Source of the DNA: Mycobacterium sp. IS-1742
GTDB lineage: Bacteria > Actinomycetota > Actinomycetes > Mycobacteriales > Mycobacteriaceae
NCBI RefSeq assembly: GCF_001500125.1
Contig: NZ_LQIV01000003.1
Location: 1 to 64,000, forward strand
Length of the DNA stretch: 64,000 bases
Reading direction: 5' to 3'
A program made the position numbers and the translations under genes. Within the stretch, counting starts at the first letter, position 1, and each line of letters opens with the position of its first letter. The notes beneath the pieces were generated by a model. The model had not been told where the DNA came from, did not search any database, and worked only from the letters and a program-made list of their open reading frames with translations. Shown piece after piece: positions 1-8,775 of the stretch.

Positions 1-1253
1 GTGGGGGGGGGGGGTTGGTATGGGGTGTACCACCACCAGTCGGCGCGTTCGCCGGATGGTCCGCGGTAGGGCGGCACGGTGGGCGGGGGCCGATTAGGTG
101 GGCGCGCGAGGGGACCGTGTTCGAGTTTTCGGCCGGTGCCGTCGGTGACGGTGAGCTCCGATGCGGGTCCGGTGATGGTGATGACCCCGTTGTGGTGCAG
201 CCGGTGATGGAACGGGCACAGCAGGACGAGGTTGTCCAGGTCGGTGGCCCCGCCGTCTTCCCAATGGCGGAGGTGGTGGGCGTGCAACCCGCGGGTGGCC
301 CCACAACCGGGCACGACGCAGGTGCGGTCGCGGTGCTCGAGGGCGCGGCGCAGGCGGCGGTTGATCAGCCGGGTGGTGCGCCCGGCGCCGAGAGGCTGGC
401 CGTCGCGTTCGAACCACACCTCGCAGGTGGCGTCACAGGTCAGGTACTGCCGGTCGGCATCCGACAGCAGCGGTCCCAGATGCAATGCGGCGATGCGGTC
501 GTTGATGTCGAGATGCACGACGATGGTGGTGCGCTGACCGTGCGGGCGGCGTATCGCTTCGGTGTCCCAGCCGGCTCCGACGAGCGCCAGGAACGCATCG
601 ATGGTGGTGGGCAGCGGCGGCCGGTCCGCGCCCGCACTGTCACCGTGGTCGCGTTTCCACTGCGCGACCAACGCATCGTGGTGGGACTGTAGGGCGGCGT
701 CGAACATCGCCGCCTCGACATGGGGTAGGGCGATGCGCCAGTAGGTGTACTGCTCATCGCTGGTCTTGGCGATCGAGGGCTGCGGGCCCGGGTCCGGCGT
801 GGGTTCCGGCTCGTCGGACTGGGGTTCCGGTTTCGGTTCGAGTTTGATGGCGGTGCGCAGCTGGCTGACCGAGGCGTTGACGGCCAACTCCGCATAGTGC
901 GCATCGGATCCAGGGCCGGCGCTTTCGGCGATCACCCCGACCTGATCGAGCGACAGCCGGCCTTCGCGCAGGGCCTGCACACACTGGGGGAATTCGGTGA
1001 TGTGGTGGGCGACGGCGGCGATGGTCTTGCCGTTGCGCGGTGAGGACCCGGTCTTCCAGGCCATCAATGCCGCCAGCGAGCGCGTACCGGTCATGCCGAT
1101 CAACTCGTCGTGTTCGATCTCGGCGGCGATCTCCACCAGGCGCCCATCGATGGAGTTGCGCTGACCCATCAGCTCCCCGATCTCCTCGAACAACGCATCG
1201 AGACGATCCGCCGAGCGCGTATCCGCGCCATAGGACGTCGCGACCGAGGACAT
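1..1253 (-). CDS. DUF222 / HNH endonuclease (13E12 repeat family), C-terminus cut by window edge
   Basis: Read on the minus strand from the ATG at 1253 (MSSVATSYG), the frame stays open to base 1, giving about 417 codons without a stop. Residues ~1-270 look like the DUF222 region of the mycobacterial 13E12 family. A C-terminal HNH nuclease motif follows, seen as HAHHLRHWEDGG, then DNLVLLCPFHHRLHH. The protein ends in a proline-rich tail encoded by a run of 12 G (plus strand 3-14) at the window start. Members of this family are abundant in mycobacteria, often in multiple copies, and are presumed DNA nucleases of unclear role. The function is inferred from the motif. The true C-terminus lies outside the window. 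Confidence 0.85.
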   Translation of the reverse strand, partial: MSSVATSYGADTRSADRLDALFEEIGELMGQRNSIDGRLVEIAAEIEHDELIGMTGTRSLAALMAWKTGSSPRNGKTIAAVAHHITEFPQCVQALREGRLSLDQVGVIAESAGPGSDAHYAELAVNASVSQLRTAIKLEPKPEPQSDEPEPTPDPGPQPSIAKTSDEQYTYWRIALPHVEAAMFDAALQSHHDALVAQWKRDHGDSAGADRPPLPTTIDAFLALVGAGWDTEAIRRPHGQRTTIVVHLDINDRIAALHLGPLLSDADRQYLTCDATCEVWFERDGQPLGAGRTTRLINRRLRRALEHRDRTCVVPGCGATRGLHAHHLRHWEDGGATDLDNLVLLCPFHHRLHHNGVITITGPASELTVTDGTGRKLEHGPLARPPNRPPPTVPPYRGPSGERADWWWYTPYQPPPP

Positions 1254-1298
1254 GACCCCATACAAGCAGAGGGGTACGACAAGTCCGCCGACGGAAGA

Positions 1299-2537
1299 TC
1301 AGCGGTCGGGCAGTGCCCGCTCGACGATCGGGACGCGTGGATGCGGTTCGCGCTCACGGCGTTTCGCGGCGATGTAGATCTGCGTGGTCTCCGCGGCGAC
1401 GGTGTTCCAGTCGAAGTCCGAGGTGAGACGATCACGGGCGGCGACCGCGCGCCGCTGCGCGGCGACCGGGTCGTCGAGCACGGCGCGCACGGCCGCGGCG
1501 AGCGCCGCGACGTCGCGTGGCGTAAACGACATCCCGGTCACCCCGTCGATCACGGCTTCGCCGAGGCCCCCCGCCGTGGAGGTCACCAGCGGTGTGCCGG
1601 TCGCGGCCGCCTCGAGGGCGACGATCCCGAAGGGTTCGTAGTGGCTGGGCAGCACCGCCGCGTCCGCGGTGTGGAGCATGTCGACGAGCCCGTCGTGGTC
1701 CAGCCGGCCGACGAACGTCACAGCCTTGCGCACCTTGTGCTTTCGTGTCTGCTCGATGAGCCAGTCCAACTGGGTGCCGTCGCCGGCGATGGTGAGGGTG
1801 GTGCCGGGATGGGTGCGCCGGATCCGGGGGAGCGCGGCGATGGCGTCGTGCACTCCCTTCTCGTATTCCAGCCGGCCGAGGTAGAGCAGTTGGGCAGGCC
1901 CGCCGTGTGACCGGCGGCGCGCGAACGGCCAACGCGCGGCCTCGATTCCGTTGCGGATGACCCGGATCTCCGGCAGGCCGGGCCCGAACAGTTCGGTGAT
2001 CTCCTCGCGCATCGACGCCGAACACGTGATGAGCGAATCGGATTCGCGCACCAGCCAGGACTCCACCGCGTGCACCTGGCGGCTGATCCGGCCGGCCACC
2101 CAGCCGGAGTGCCTGCCGGCCTCGGTGGCGTGGATCGTCGACACCAGTGGCACATCGAAGAATTCGGCCAACGTGATCGCCGGGTGGGCGACCAGCCAGT
2201 CGTGGGCGTGGACCACGTCGGGGCGCCACGGCTGACCGTGGTCCTTGATCGCCAGACCGGCCCGGATCATGGCGTGACCCATCGCCAGTGTCCACGCCAT
2301 CATGTCGGGGCCGAACGCGAACTCGTGCGGGTCGTGGGCGGCCGCGACCACGCGCACACCCTCGCTGATCTCGTCGGTGGTGGGGTGCGTGCTGGGGTCG
2401 GTGTCGGCCGGGCGGCGGCTCAGCACCACGACCTCATGGCCGGCCGCGGCCAGCGCGGTGGCGAGGTGATGGACGTGGCGGCCGAGCCCGCCGATGACCA
2501 CCGGCGGGTACTCCCACGACACGAGAAGGACTTTCAC
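1299..2537 (-). CDS. GT4 alpha-glucosyltransferase, Rv3032-type (MGLP / glucan synthesis)
   Basis: This 412-residue GT-B glycosyltransferase has the N-terminal signature WEYPPVVIGGLGRHV and the GT4 E-x7-E motif seen as EPFGIVALEA, which binds the nucleotide sugar. It corresponds to M. tuberculosis Rv3032, an alpha-1,4-glucosyltransferase that elongates methylglucose lipopolysaccharide and contributes to capsular glucan. That role is known for the family and inferred here from similarity and synteny. Its ATG at 2537 overlaps the end of the upstream branching-enzyme gene by 4 bases, so the two are probably translationally coupled. It is the last gene of a three-gene minus-strand operon. Confidence 0.9.
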   Translation of the reverse strand: MKVLLVSWEYPPVVIGGLGRHVHHLATALAAAGHEVVVLSRRPADTDPSTHPTTDEISEGVRVVAAAHDPHEFAFGPDMMAWTLAMGHAMIRAGLAIKDHGQPWRPDVVHAHDWLVAHPAITLAEFFDVPLVSTIHATEAGRHSGWVAGRISRQVHAVESWLVRESDSLITCSASMREEITELFGPGLPEIRVIRNGIEAARWPFARRRSHGGPAQLLYLGRLEYEKGVHDAIAALPRIRRTHPGTTLTIAGDGTQLDWLIEQTRKHKVRKAVTFVGRLDHDGLVDMLHTADAAVLPSHYEPFGIVALEAAATGTPLVTSTAGGLGEAVIDGVTGMSFTPRDVAALAAAVRAVLDDPVAAQRRAVAARDRLTSDFDWNTVAAETTQIYIAAKRREREPHPRVPIVERALPDR

Positions 2538-4102
2538 CGGGGCAACCGTCTGGCGTCGAGCGCGCCGAACAGGCCGTCGGCGCGGTTCCAGCCGTCGGCG
2601 AGGCGCTGTGCCTGCTCCCGGCGGCCGGCGGCCAGGGCGTCGGCGATCTCGCGGGTGGCGTGGGCGTGCAGGTGCGCCCGGTAGCGGGCGTAGTCGGCGG
2701 CGGAGTCCTTGCTGACCATGAACGGCCAGTCGCTGGACACCGTGAGCAGGGTCTCGCGCAGGATCTGGTCGGCGACGGTGTCGCGCGGTGTCGGGGTGCC
2801 CACCGACGCGTGCTGGGTGAGCGCCTTGTCGACGGTGCTCAGCGCGGTGTCGACGACTTCGGCGTTGAGTCGCACGAAGTCGGTCACCTGATCACCCGCC
2901 CAGACCTGCCAGTCCTTGCCCGAACCCCACGAGCTCGGCGGCAGATCGACTGGCGCGCCGACGAATCCGTCGTCCACGGCGTCGCCGAGGGTGCCGACCC
3001 GCACGCCCGCTTCGGGCAGCGCCCGCAACACGCGCGCCAGCCACTCCGGGCCCTCGTACCACCAGTGGCCGAACAGTTCGGTGTCGAAGGCGGCGACCAC
3101 GTGCGCCGGCCTGCCGATCCGCTCGCTCTCGTCGAGCAGCCGCCGCCGGACCACGGCCACGAAGTCGGCGACGTGGGCGTCGATTGCGGCGTCGGCGCGG
3201 TCCGGGTCGTACGGCGCTTTGCCCGACGAGGGCACGTTGCGGCCGGTGACCCGCGCCGGCTTCAACCCCGTCACGTGGTCGTAGGTGTGGAAGTCCCGGT
3301 AGGCGGCGTGGCCCGGATAGCCGGACTTCGGCGACCACACGCGGTAGCTGACCTGCAGATCGCGCCCGAACGCGACGACGCCGGAGTCGCCGACCGGGCG
3401 GCCGAGGGCGGTGTCGCCGTGCAGCGACGGACCGTCGACCATGAAATGGCCGACGCCCGCGGCGGCGTAGTCGGTCTCCATACCCGGCGCGTACGCGCAC
3501 TCCGGGGCCCAGATCCCGCGCGGGGTGTGAGCGAAGCGCTGTGCGGCGTCGGCGAGCCCTTCGCGCAGCGCGAACTCCCGTAGCCGCGGGTTGAGCAGCG
3601 GCTGGAACGGATGCGCCAGCGGTCCGCCCAGCAGCTCGACGGTGCCGGCGTCGACGAGCTCACGCAGCAGCGGGCTGCCGCCGTGGCGCCACAGCGTGGC
3701 GAATTCGTCGAGCGCGTGATCGGCTTCGCGTTGTTCGCGGGCGCCGAAGGTCCGCATCGCCTCGGGTGTGCAGGCCGGCGTGGTGTCCGACGACGTGCGC
3801 AGCGTCGCGGCCTCCAGCGCCCGCAGCCGCCAGTTCGCCAGCCAGCTGTGCATACCGGTCAGGCAGTAGGGGTCGTCGAGCTGGGCGGTCACCACCGGCG
3901 TCATCCCGAGCGTGAGCAGGTGGCCGCGGTCCTCGGCGGCCAGCCTGCGCAGCACCCGCATCAACGGCAGGTACGACGCCGACCACGACTGGTACAGCCA
4001 CTCCTCGCCGACCGGCCAGCGTCCGTGGTGGGCCAACCATGGCAGATGCGTGTGCAGGACGAGGGTGAACAGCCCCGGTACCGCAGGCGCGTCGTCGCTC
4101 AC
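2534..4102 (-). CDS. GH57 1,4-alpha-glucan branching enzyme, Rv3031-type
   Basis: The protein has 522 residues and a GTG start at 4102 that overlaps the upstream methyltransferase stop (GTGA). GH57 landmarks are visible: the N-terminal HTHLPWL at ~17-23, the nucleophile region WAPECAY with Glu at ~201, and AFDTELFGHWW with the acid/base Asp at ~340. Length and motifs fit GH57 branching enzymes of the DUF1957 subgroup, which introduce alpha-1,6 branches into alpha-1,4-glucan. Its position between the Rv3032-like glucosyltransferase and the Rv3030-like methyltransferase supports a role in methylglucose lipopolysaccharide assembly in the cytoplasm. Confidence 0.9.
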   Translation of the reverse strand: MSDDAPAVPGLFTLVLHTHLPWLAHHGRWPVGEEWLYQSWSASYLPLMRVLRRLAAEDRGHLLTLGMTPVVTAQLDDPYCLTGMHSWLANWRLRALEAATLRTSSDTTPACTPEAMRTFGAREQREADHALDEFATLWRHGGSPLLRELVDAGTVELLGGPLAHPFQPLLNPRLREFALREGLADAAQRFAHTPRGIWAPECAYAPGMETDYAAAGVGHFMVDGPSLHGDTALGRPVGDSGVVAFGRDLQVSYRVWSPKSGYPGHAAYRDFHTYDHVTGLKPARVTGRNVPSSGKAPYDPDRADAAIDAHVADFVAVVRRRLLDESERIGRPAHVVAAFDTELFGHWWYEGPEWLARVLRALPEAGVRVGTLGDAVDDGFVGAPVDLPPSSWGSGKDWQVWAGDQVTDFVRLNAEVVDTALSTVDKALTQHASVGTPTPRDTVADQILRETLLTVSSDWPFMVSKDSAADYARYRAHLHAHATREIADALAAGRREQAQRLADGWNRADGLFGALDARRLPR

Positions 4103-4893
4103 GGCCGCACCGCGATCGCCACCAGGTCGAGGCTGTCATTGATATCGGGGTTGTCGCGGCTGCCGGCTTCCACCAGGTCGAAGTCGTCGGCGCGCACCGC
4201 GGCCACGTCGTCGAGCAGGTCCTGCGGCCACGGCGCGTCGGCCACGGCGCGGGCGATCTGCGCGTCGATGATCGAGCCGCCGTGCCGGGCGTCCGCCTCG
4301 CGCAGGCGGTCGCCGTGGAAGACCCCGTAGACGCCTTCGATCACGAACCCCGCGGTGGTGAGCAGGTCGGTCAGTTCGGCCGCGTCGAGTTCGCGGGTGT
4401 GGAACGGGTTGACCGGGGTGTCGCGGCCGGGGGAGAACGTGATCCGGTTCGGTGTCGACATCAGCAGCAGCCCGCCGGGACGCAGCACCCGCAGGCATTC
4501 GGCGACGAATTGTGGTTGATCCCACAGATGTTCGATGACCTGGAAGTTCACCACCACGTCGACCGATGCGTCGGCCAGCGGCAGGGCGGCCAGGTTGCCG
4601 TGGTGGACCTCGACGCGTGGGTAGCGGGCGCGCACGTGCGCGACGGTGGCCTCGTCGTAGTCCAGGGCGATCACGCGCCGCGCGACCCCGGCGATCAGGT
4701 CCGCCCCGTAGCCTTCGCCGCATCCGGCCTCGAGCACGTCGCGCCCGGCGCATCGCTGCAGGAGGCGGGCGTAGACCACCTCGTGCCGACGAAACCAGTA
4801 GTTCTCCTCGGCCAGGCCGGGGATCGTCCGCTCGCCGGTGAGGGGGAGAGTCTCGTCGCCGCCCTCGCGCGGCCCGGTAACGAATGCGCTCAT
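4099..4893 (-). CDS. SAM-dependent methyltransferase, Rv3030-type
   Basis: I place the start at the ATG at 4893 (MSAFVTGPREGG), giving 264 residues. The frame is open for about 120 bases further upstream, but that stretch lacks conserved sequence. Motif I of class I methyltransferases is seen as VLEAGCGEGYGADLIA at ~53-68, with VVVNFQVIEHLWDQ and LRVLRPGGLLLMSTPN downstream. It is the first gene of the glucan operon and overlaps the branching-enzyme start. In M. tuberculosis the equivalent gene is linked to methylglucose lipopolysaccharide, so methylation of a polysaccharide or its acyl part is a reasonable inference. The exact acceptor cannot be read from sequence. Confidence 0.82.
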   Translation of the reverse strand: MSAFVTGPREGGDETLPLTGERTIPGLAEENYWFRRHEVVYARLLQRCAGRDVLEAGCGEGYGADLIAGVARRVIALDYDEATVAHVRARYPRVEVHHGNLAALPLADASVDVVVNFQVIEHLWDQPQFVAECLRVLRPGGLLLMSTPNRITFSPGRDTPVNPFHTRELDAAELTDLLTTAGFVIEGVYGVFHGDRLREADARHGGSIIDAQIARAVADAPWPQDLLDDVAAVRADDFDLVEAGSRDNPDINDSLDLVAIAVRP

Positions 4894-5021
4894 CGCAGGC
4901 AGGCTAACCCAGGCGACGGGATCGTGGCCGGTTCGCGAACAGTTCGCGACGGGTTCGCGGTGGTAGGGGAGGCGGGCGCATGAACTTCGACCAGCTATGG
5001 TGTTCCTGCAAACCACCTGTA

Positions 5022-5037
5022 GTTACTGACGAGTAAC
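5022..5037. promoter_or_regulatory. 16-bp palindrome upstream of fixA, operator candidate
   Basis: GTTACT-GACG-AGTAAC is a perfect inverted repeat with 6-base arms, placed 74 bases before the fixA ATG and about 130 bases from the divergent methyltransferase start. The size and symmetry fit a TetR- or GntR-type dimer site. The cognate regulator is not encoded in the window and I cannot name it. Confidence 0.4.
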
Positions 5038-5110
5038 ATGGTGCCAGTTTCACAAAACGTGGTAACGGGCCGACCGCCGGCCGGCCTCATCGAGGAGGAC
5101 GAACCATCTC

Positions 5111-5911
5111 ATGACGAACATTGTGGTCCTGATCAAACAGGTCCCCGACACCTGGTCCGAGCGCAAGCTCTCCGAGGGCGACTGGACCCTGGACCGGGAA
5201 GCCGCCGACGCCGTGCTCGACGAGATCAACGAGCGTGCCGTCGAAGAAGCGCTCCTCATCAAGGAGAAGGAAGCGGCCAACGGGGTCGAGGGCACCGTCA
5301 CCGTGCTGACCGCCGGCCCGGAGCGGGCCACCGAGGCGATCCGCAAGGCGCTGTCCATGGGTGCCGACAAGGCCGTGCACCTCGTGGACGAGGGTATGCA
5401 CGGTTCCGACATGGTGCAGACCGGCTGGGCGCTGGCCCGCGCGCTGGGCGCCATCGAGGGCACCGAGTTGGTCATCGCAGGCAACGAGGCGACCGACGGT
5501 GCGGGCGGCGCGGTGCCGGCCATCATCGCCGAGTACCTGGGCCTGCCGCAGCTGACCCACATGCGCAAGGTCACCGTCGAGGACGGCAAGGTCACCGGTG
5601 AGCGCGAGACCGACGACGGTGTGTTCACCCTCGAGGCGCCGCTGCCCGCCGTGGTCAGCGTGAACGAGAAGATCAACGAGCCGCGCTTCCCGTCCTTCAA
5701 GGGCATCATGGCCGCCAAGAAGAAGGAAGTGACGACGCTGACGCTGGCCGAGATCGGTGTCGAGTCCGACGAGGTCGGCGTGGCGAACGCCGGTTCCAAG
5801 GTGCTCTCGTCGACGCCGAAGCCGCCGAAGACCGCAGGCGAGAAGGTCACCGACGAAGGCGAAGGCGGCAGCAAGGTCGCCGAGTACCTGGTCGGTCAGA
5901 AGATCATCTAA
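5111..5911 (+). CDS. fixA: Electron transfer flavoprotein beta subunit (EtfB/FixA)
   Basis: This 266-residue protein is the small ETF subunit. With the next gene product it carries electrons from acyl-CoA dehydrogenases to the respiratory chain through ETF:quinone oxidoreductase. The N-terminus MTNIVVLIKQVPDTW and the nucleotide-binding segment VIAGNEATDGAGGAVPAI are characteristic of the family. A Shine-Dalgarno-like GAGGAGGA lies 12-19 bases upstream of the ATG. Synteny matches Rv3029c. It is probably co-transcribed with fixB, 32 bases downstream, and may be controlled by the palindrome at 5022-5037. Confidence 0.95.
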   Translation: MTNIVVLIKQVPDTWSERKLSEGDWTLDREAADAVLDEINERAVEEALLIKEKEAANGVEGTVTVLTAGPERATEAIRKALSMGADKAVHLVDEGMHGSDMVQTGWALARALGAIEGTELVIAGNEATDGAGGAVPAIIAEYLGLPQLTHMRKVTVEDGKVTGERETDDGVFTLEAPLPAVVSVNEKINEPRFPSFKGIMAAKKKEVTTLTLAEIGVESDEVGVANAGSKVLSSTPKPPKTAGEKVTDEGEGGSKVAEYLVGQKII

Positions 5912-5943
5912 GACTCCCCGAGACACGAAGGACCGGAAGACAA

Positions 5944-6900
5944 ATGGCTGAAGTACTCGTGCTCGTCGAGCACGCCGAAGGTGCACTCAAGAAGGTCACC
6001 AGCGAGTTGATCACCGCCGCTCGCGCGCTGGGCGAACCCTCCGCCGTCGTGGTGGGCAAGCCGGGCACCGCCGAGCCGCTGGTCGACGGCCTCAAGGCCG
6101 CCGGCGCCGCGAAGATCTACGTCGCCGAATCCGACGACGCGGAGAACTACCTCGTCACCCCGCAGGTCGACGTGCTCGCCGCGCTGGCCGAGTCGAACAG
6201 CCCCGCCGGGGTGCTGTTGGCCGCCTCCGCGGACGGCAAGGAGATCGGCGGCCGGCTCGCGGCCCGCATCGGCTCCGGTGTGCTGACCGACGTCATCGCG
6301 GTTGCCGAAGGCGGCAAGGCCACCCACTCGATCTTCGGTGGCGCCTACACCGTGGAGGCCGAGGTCACCGGTGACACCCCGGTGATCACCGTGCGCGCGG
6401 GCGCGATCGACGCCGAGCCCGCCGACGGTGCCGGCGAGGTCGTCAACGTCGAGGTTCCGGCCCAGGCCGAGACCGCGACGAAGATCACTAAGCGGGAGCC
6501 CGCCGTGGCCGGCGACCGTCCGGAGCTCACCGAGGCGACCGTCGTCGTCTCGGGCGGCCGTGGTGTCGGCAGTGCCGAGAACTTCGGCATCGTCGAGGAA
6601 CTCGCCGACGCCCTCGGCGGTGCGGTCGGCGCGGCGCGCGCCGCGGTGGACTCGGGCTACTACCCGGGTCAGTTCCAGGTCGGCCAGACCGGTAAGACGG
6701 TCTCGCCGCAGCTGTACATCGCGCTGGGCATCTCCGGCGCGATCCAGCACCGCGCCGGTATGCAGACCAGCAAGACGATCATCGCGGTGAACAAGGACGA
6801 AGAGGCGCCGATCTTCGAGATCTCCGATCTCGGCATCGTCGGCGACCTGTTCAAGGTCACCCCGCAGCTCACCGAGAAGGTCAAGGCGCGCAAGGGCTGA
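5944..6900 (+). CDS. fixB: Electron transfer flavoprotein alpha subunit (EtfA/FixB)
   Basis: The protein has 318 residues, normal for bacterial EtfA. The C-terminal FAD-binding domain is clear: [18 protein letters not shown] at ~203-220, then [12 protein letters not shown] and the segment with [14 protein letters not shown] that closes over FAD. It forms the ETF heterodimer with the preceding gene product and accepts electrons from acyl-CoA dehydrogenases, one of which is encoded at 38.5 kb here. The operon ends at a strong hairpin 20 bases after the stop codon. Confidence 0.95.
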   Translation: MAEVLVLVEHAEGALKKVTSELITAARALGEPSAVVVGKPGTAEPLVDGLKAAGAAKIYVAESDDAENYLVTPQVDVLAALAESNSPAGVLLAASADGKEIGGRLAARIGSGVLTDVIAVAEGGKATHSIFGGAYTVEAEVTGDTPVITVRAGAIDAEPADGAGEVVNVEVPAQAETATKITKREPAVAGDRPELTEATVVVSGGRGVGSAENFGIVEELADALGGAVGAARAAVDSGYYPGQFQVGQTGKTVSPQLYIALGISGAIQHRAGMQTSKTIIAVNKDEEAPIFEISDLGIVGDLFKVTPQLTEKVKARKG

Positions 6901-6920
6901 ACCCGCTCGACGCGGTAGCG

Positions 6921-6953
6921 AGAACCCCGGCACCCGCGCGGTGCCGGGGTTCT
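6921..6953 (+). terminator. Hairpin terminator after fixAB
   Basis: This is a perfect inverted repeat with 14-base arms (6921-6934 and 6940-6953) and a 5-base CGCGC loop. It follows the fixB stop by 20 bases. The 3' side is TTCGCG rather than a long U tract, as is common for mycobacterial hairpin terminators. Confidence 0.8.
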
Positions 6954-7021
6954 TCGCGTCTTGCCCTCGAAACGTGTGGTCGCAGTGCCACCCTGAGTGG
7001 GTGAGCGAGAGGAGTCACACG

Positions 7022-7765
7022 ATGAAGATCACCGTCATGGGAGCGACCGGACAGATCGGTGCACAGGTCGTCGACCTACTGCGTCGGGAGGGGCACGACG
7101 TCGTCGCGGCGTCGCGCGGTTCCGGTGCCGACGTCCTCACCGGCGACGGTCTGGATGACGCGCTGACCGGTGCCGACGTACTCGTCGACGTCACCAACTC
7201 ACCGTCGTTCGAGGACGGCCCGGTCATGGAGTTCTTCCGCCGGTCGTCGGCGAACCTGGTGTCGGGGGCGCGCGCGGCGGGCATCGGCCACTACGTCGTG
7301 CTCTCGATCGTCGGCGCCGACGGCCTGCCCGAAAGCGGTTACATGCGAGCGAAAGTCGCGCAGGAGAAGGCGGTGGCCGAATCCGGGCTGCCATACACCA
7401 TCGTGCGTGCCACCCAGTTCCACGAATTCGCCGAGATGATCACCGACTCGCTCACCGTCGGCGACCAGGTCAGGGCGCCCGACGCTCTCATCCAGCCGAT
7501 CGCCGCGGCCGACGTGGCCGCCGAGGTGGCTCGCGTGGCCGTCGGCGCGCCGGTCAACGGCGTGGTCGACGTCGGCGGACCGGACAAGCTGCCGTTCGCC
7601 GACCTGGCCCGCGCCGTTCTCGCCGCGCGGAGCGCCGACGTGGCGGTGGTCGTCGATCCGGACGCCAGGTATTTCGGCACGCCGGTCGGCGACACCAGCC
7701 TGGTGACCGGTGAGGGCGCGGTGATCGCCCCAACCCGCTTCGGCGACTGGCTGGCCCGTCGCTGA
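7022..7765 (+). CDS. NmrA-like NAD(P)-binding atypical SDR
   Basis: This 247-residue protein has the Rossmann motif [14 protein letters not shown] at ~7-20 and the atypical-SDR pattern seen in NmrA/HSCARG proteins and NAD(P)H-binding quinone reductases. I chose the ATG at 7022 because GAGAGGAG lies just upstream; an earlier in-frame start would read back through the fixB terminator. It lacks the YxxxK signature of classical SDRs, so it may be a redox-sensing nucleotide-binding protein rather than a dehydrogenase. The substrate is unknown. It stands alone as the first gene after the ETF operon. Confidence 0.75.
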   Translation: MKITVMGATGQIGAQVVDLLRREGHDVVAASRGSGADVLTGDGLDDALTGADVLVDVTNSPSFEDGPVMEFFRRSSANLVSGARAAGIGHYVVLSIVGADGLPESGYMRAKVAQEKAVAESGLPYTIVRATQFHEFAEMITDSLTVGDQVRAPDALIQPIAAADVAAEVARVAVGAPVNGVVDVGGPDKLPFADLARAVLAARSADVAVVVDPDARYFGTPVGDTSLVTGEGAVIAPTRFGDWLARR

Positions 7766-7856
7766 GCCGTACACCCGCAGCGCCTCGCGGAGCCCGCACC
7801 TTGTACGTTCGTATAGTCGCCGGGTCCGGCGACACACCACCGACGAAGGCAGGTTC

Positions 7857-8678
7857 ATGGGAGATCTCGATCACACCGTCGCACTCGTGACGGGCGCCGC
7901 CCGCGGCCAGGGCAGGAGCCACGCGGTGGCACTGGCCGCCGAGGGCGCCGACATCATCGCGATCGACCGCTGCGCCGACATCGAGTCCATCCCGTACCCG
8001 CTGGCGACCAAGGAGGACCTCGACGAGACCGCCGAACTGGTGCGGGCCACGGGACGCCAGGTGGTGACCGTGATCGCCGACGTCCGGGACCTGGCGGACC
8101 TGCAGGCGGCCGTTCAGACCGGCACCGCCGAGCTGGGCGAGTTGGACATCGTGGTGGCCAACGCCGGCGTGGTGGCGATCGGCCTGACCGACCCGACCGA
8201 CGAGCGGCTCTACCGCGACATCGTCGACATCAACCTGAACGGCGTGTGGCACACGATCGCCGCCACCGCCCCGTCCATCATCCGCAAGGGTCGGGGCGGA
8301 TCGATCATCCTCACCAGTTCCATGCAGGGTCTGGTCGGCCGCGGCGGCGATGGCAGCGCCGCGATGTTCGCCTACGCGGCGTCCAAGCACGGCGTCGTCG
8401 GGTTGATGCGCTCGGCAGCCAACGCGTATGCGCCGCACAACATCCGGGTCAACTCCGTTCATCCCACCGGCGTCGGCACCCCGATGATCCTCAACGAGCA
8501 CATGGCCACCGTGTTCGCGGCGAACCCCACCTCCGACGCCATGGCCGGCAATCTGCTGCCCGTCCCGTACGTGGAACCCGAGGACGTCGCCAACGCCGTC
8601 GTGTGGCTGGCCGGCCCGAAGGCGCGCTACATCACCGGCACGGCGCTACCGGTCGACGCGGGGCACGCGGCGATGTGA
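7857..8678 (+). CDS. Mycofactocin-coupled type SDR oxidoreductase
   Basis: This 273-residue classical SDR carries GAARGQGRSHA at ~14-24, the catalytic Ser in LTSSMQG and the YAASKHG active site. The insertion after strand 2 (ADIESIPYPLATKEDLDETA) and the DVRDLADL element are hallmarks of the mycofactocin-coupled SDR family, whose nicotinamide cofactor is held tightly and recycled through the redox peptide mycofactocin. No mft genes are present in this window, so the partner pathway must be elsewhere. A TATAGT hexamer at 7812-7817 could be the -10 box. The substrate, probably an alcohol, is not identifiable. Confidence 0.85.
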   Translation: MGDLDHTVALVTGAARGQGRSHAVALAAEGADIIAIDRCADIESIPYPLATKEDLDETAELVRATGRQVVTVIADVRDLADLQAAVQTGTAELGELDIVVANAGVVAIGLTDPTDERLYRDIVDINLNGVWHTIAATAPSIIRKGRGGSIILTSSMQGLVGRGGDGSAAMFAYAASKHGVVGLMRSAANAYAPHNIRVNSVHPTGVGTPMILNEHMATVFAANPTSDAMAGNLLPVPYVEPEDVANAVVWLAGPKARYITGTALPVDAGHAAM

Positions 8679-8775
8679 TCCGCGGCCGACGAGCGACCAA
8701 CTCGTCACCGAGCGTGCACGAACACGTCACGCAGCGCTTGCCGCCGCGCTGAACGGCTCAGCGACCGTGCTGGAC

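Noticed and set aside
5038..5601. Open frame starting at ATG 5038 overlapping fixA in another frame
   Set aside because: It encodes Arg/Gly-rich sequence with no conservation, while fixA in the other frame is unambiguous.
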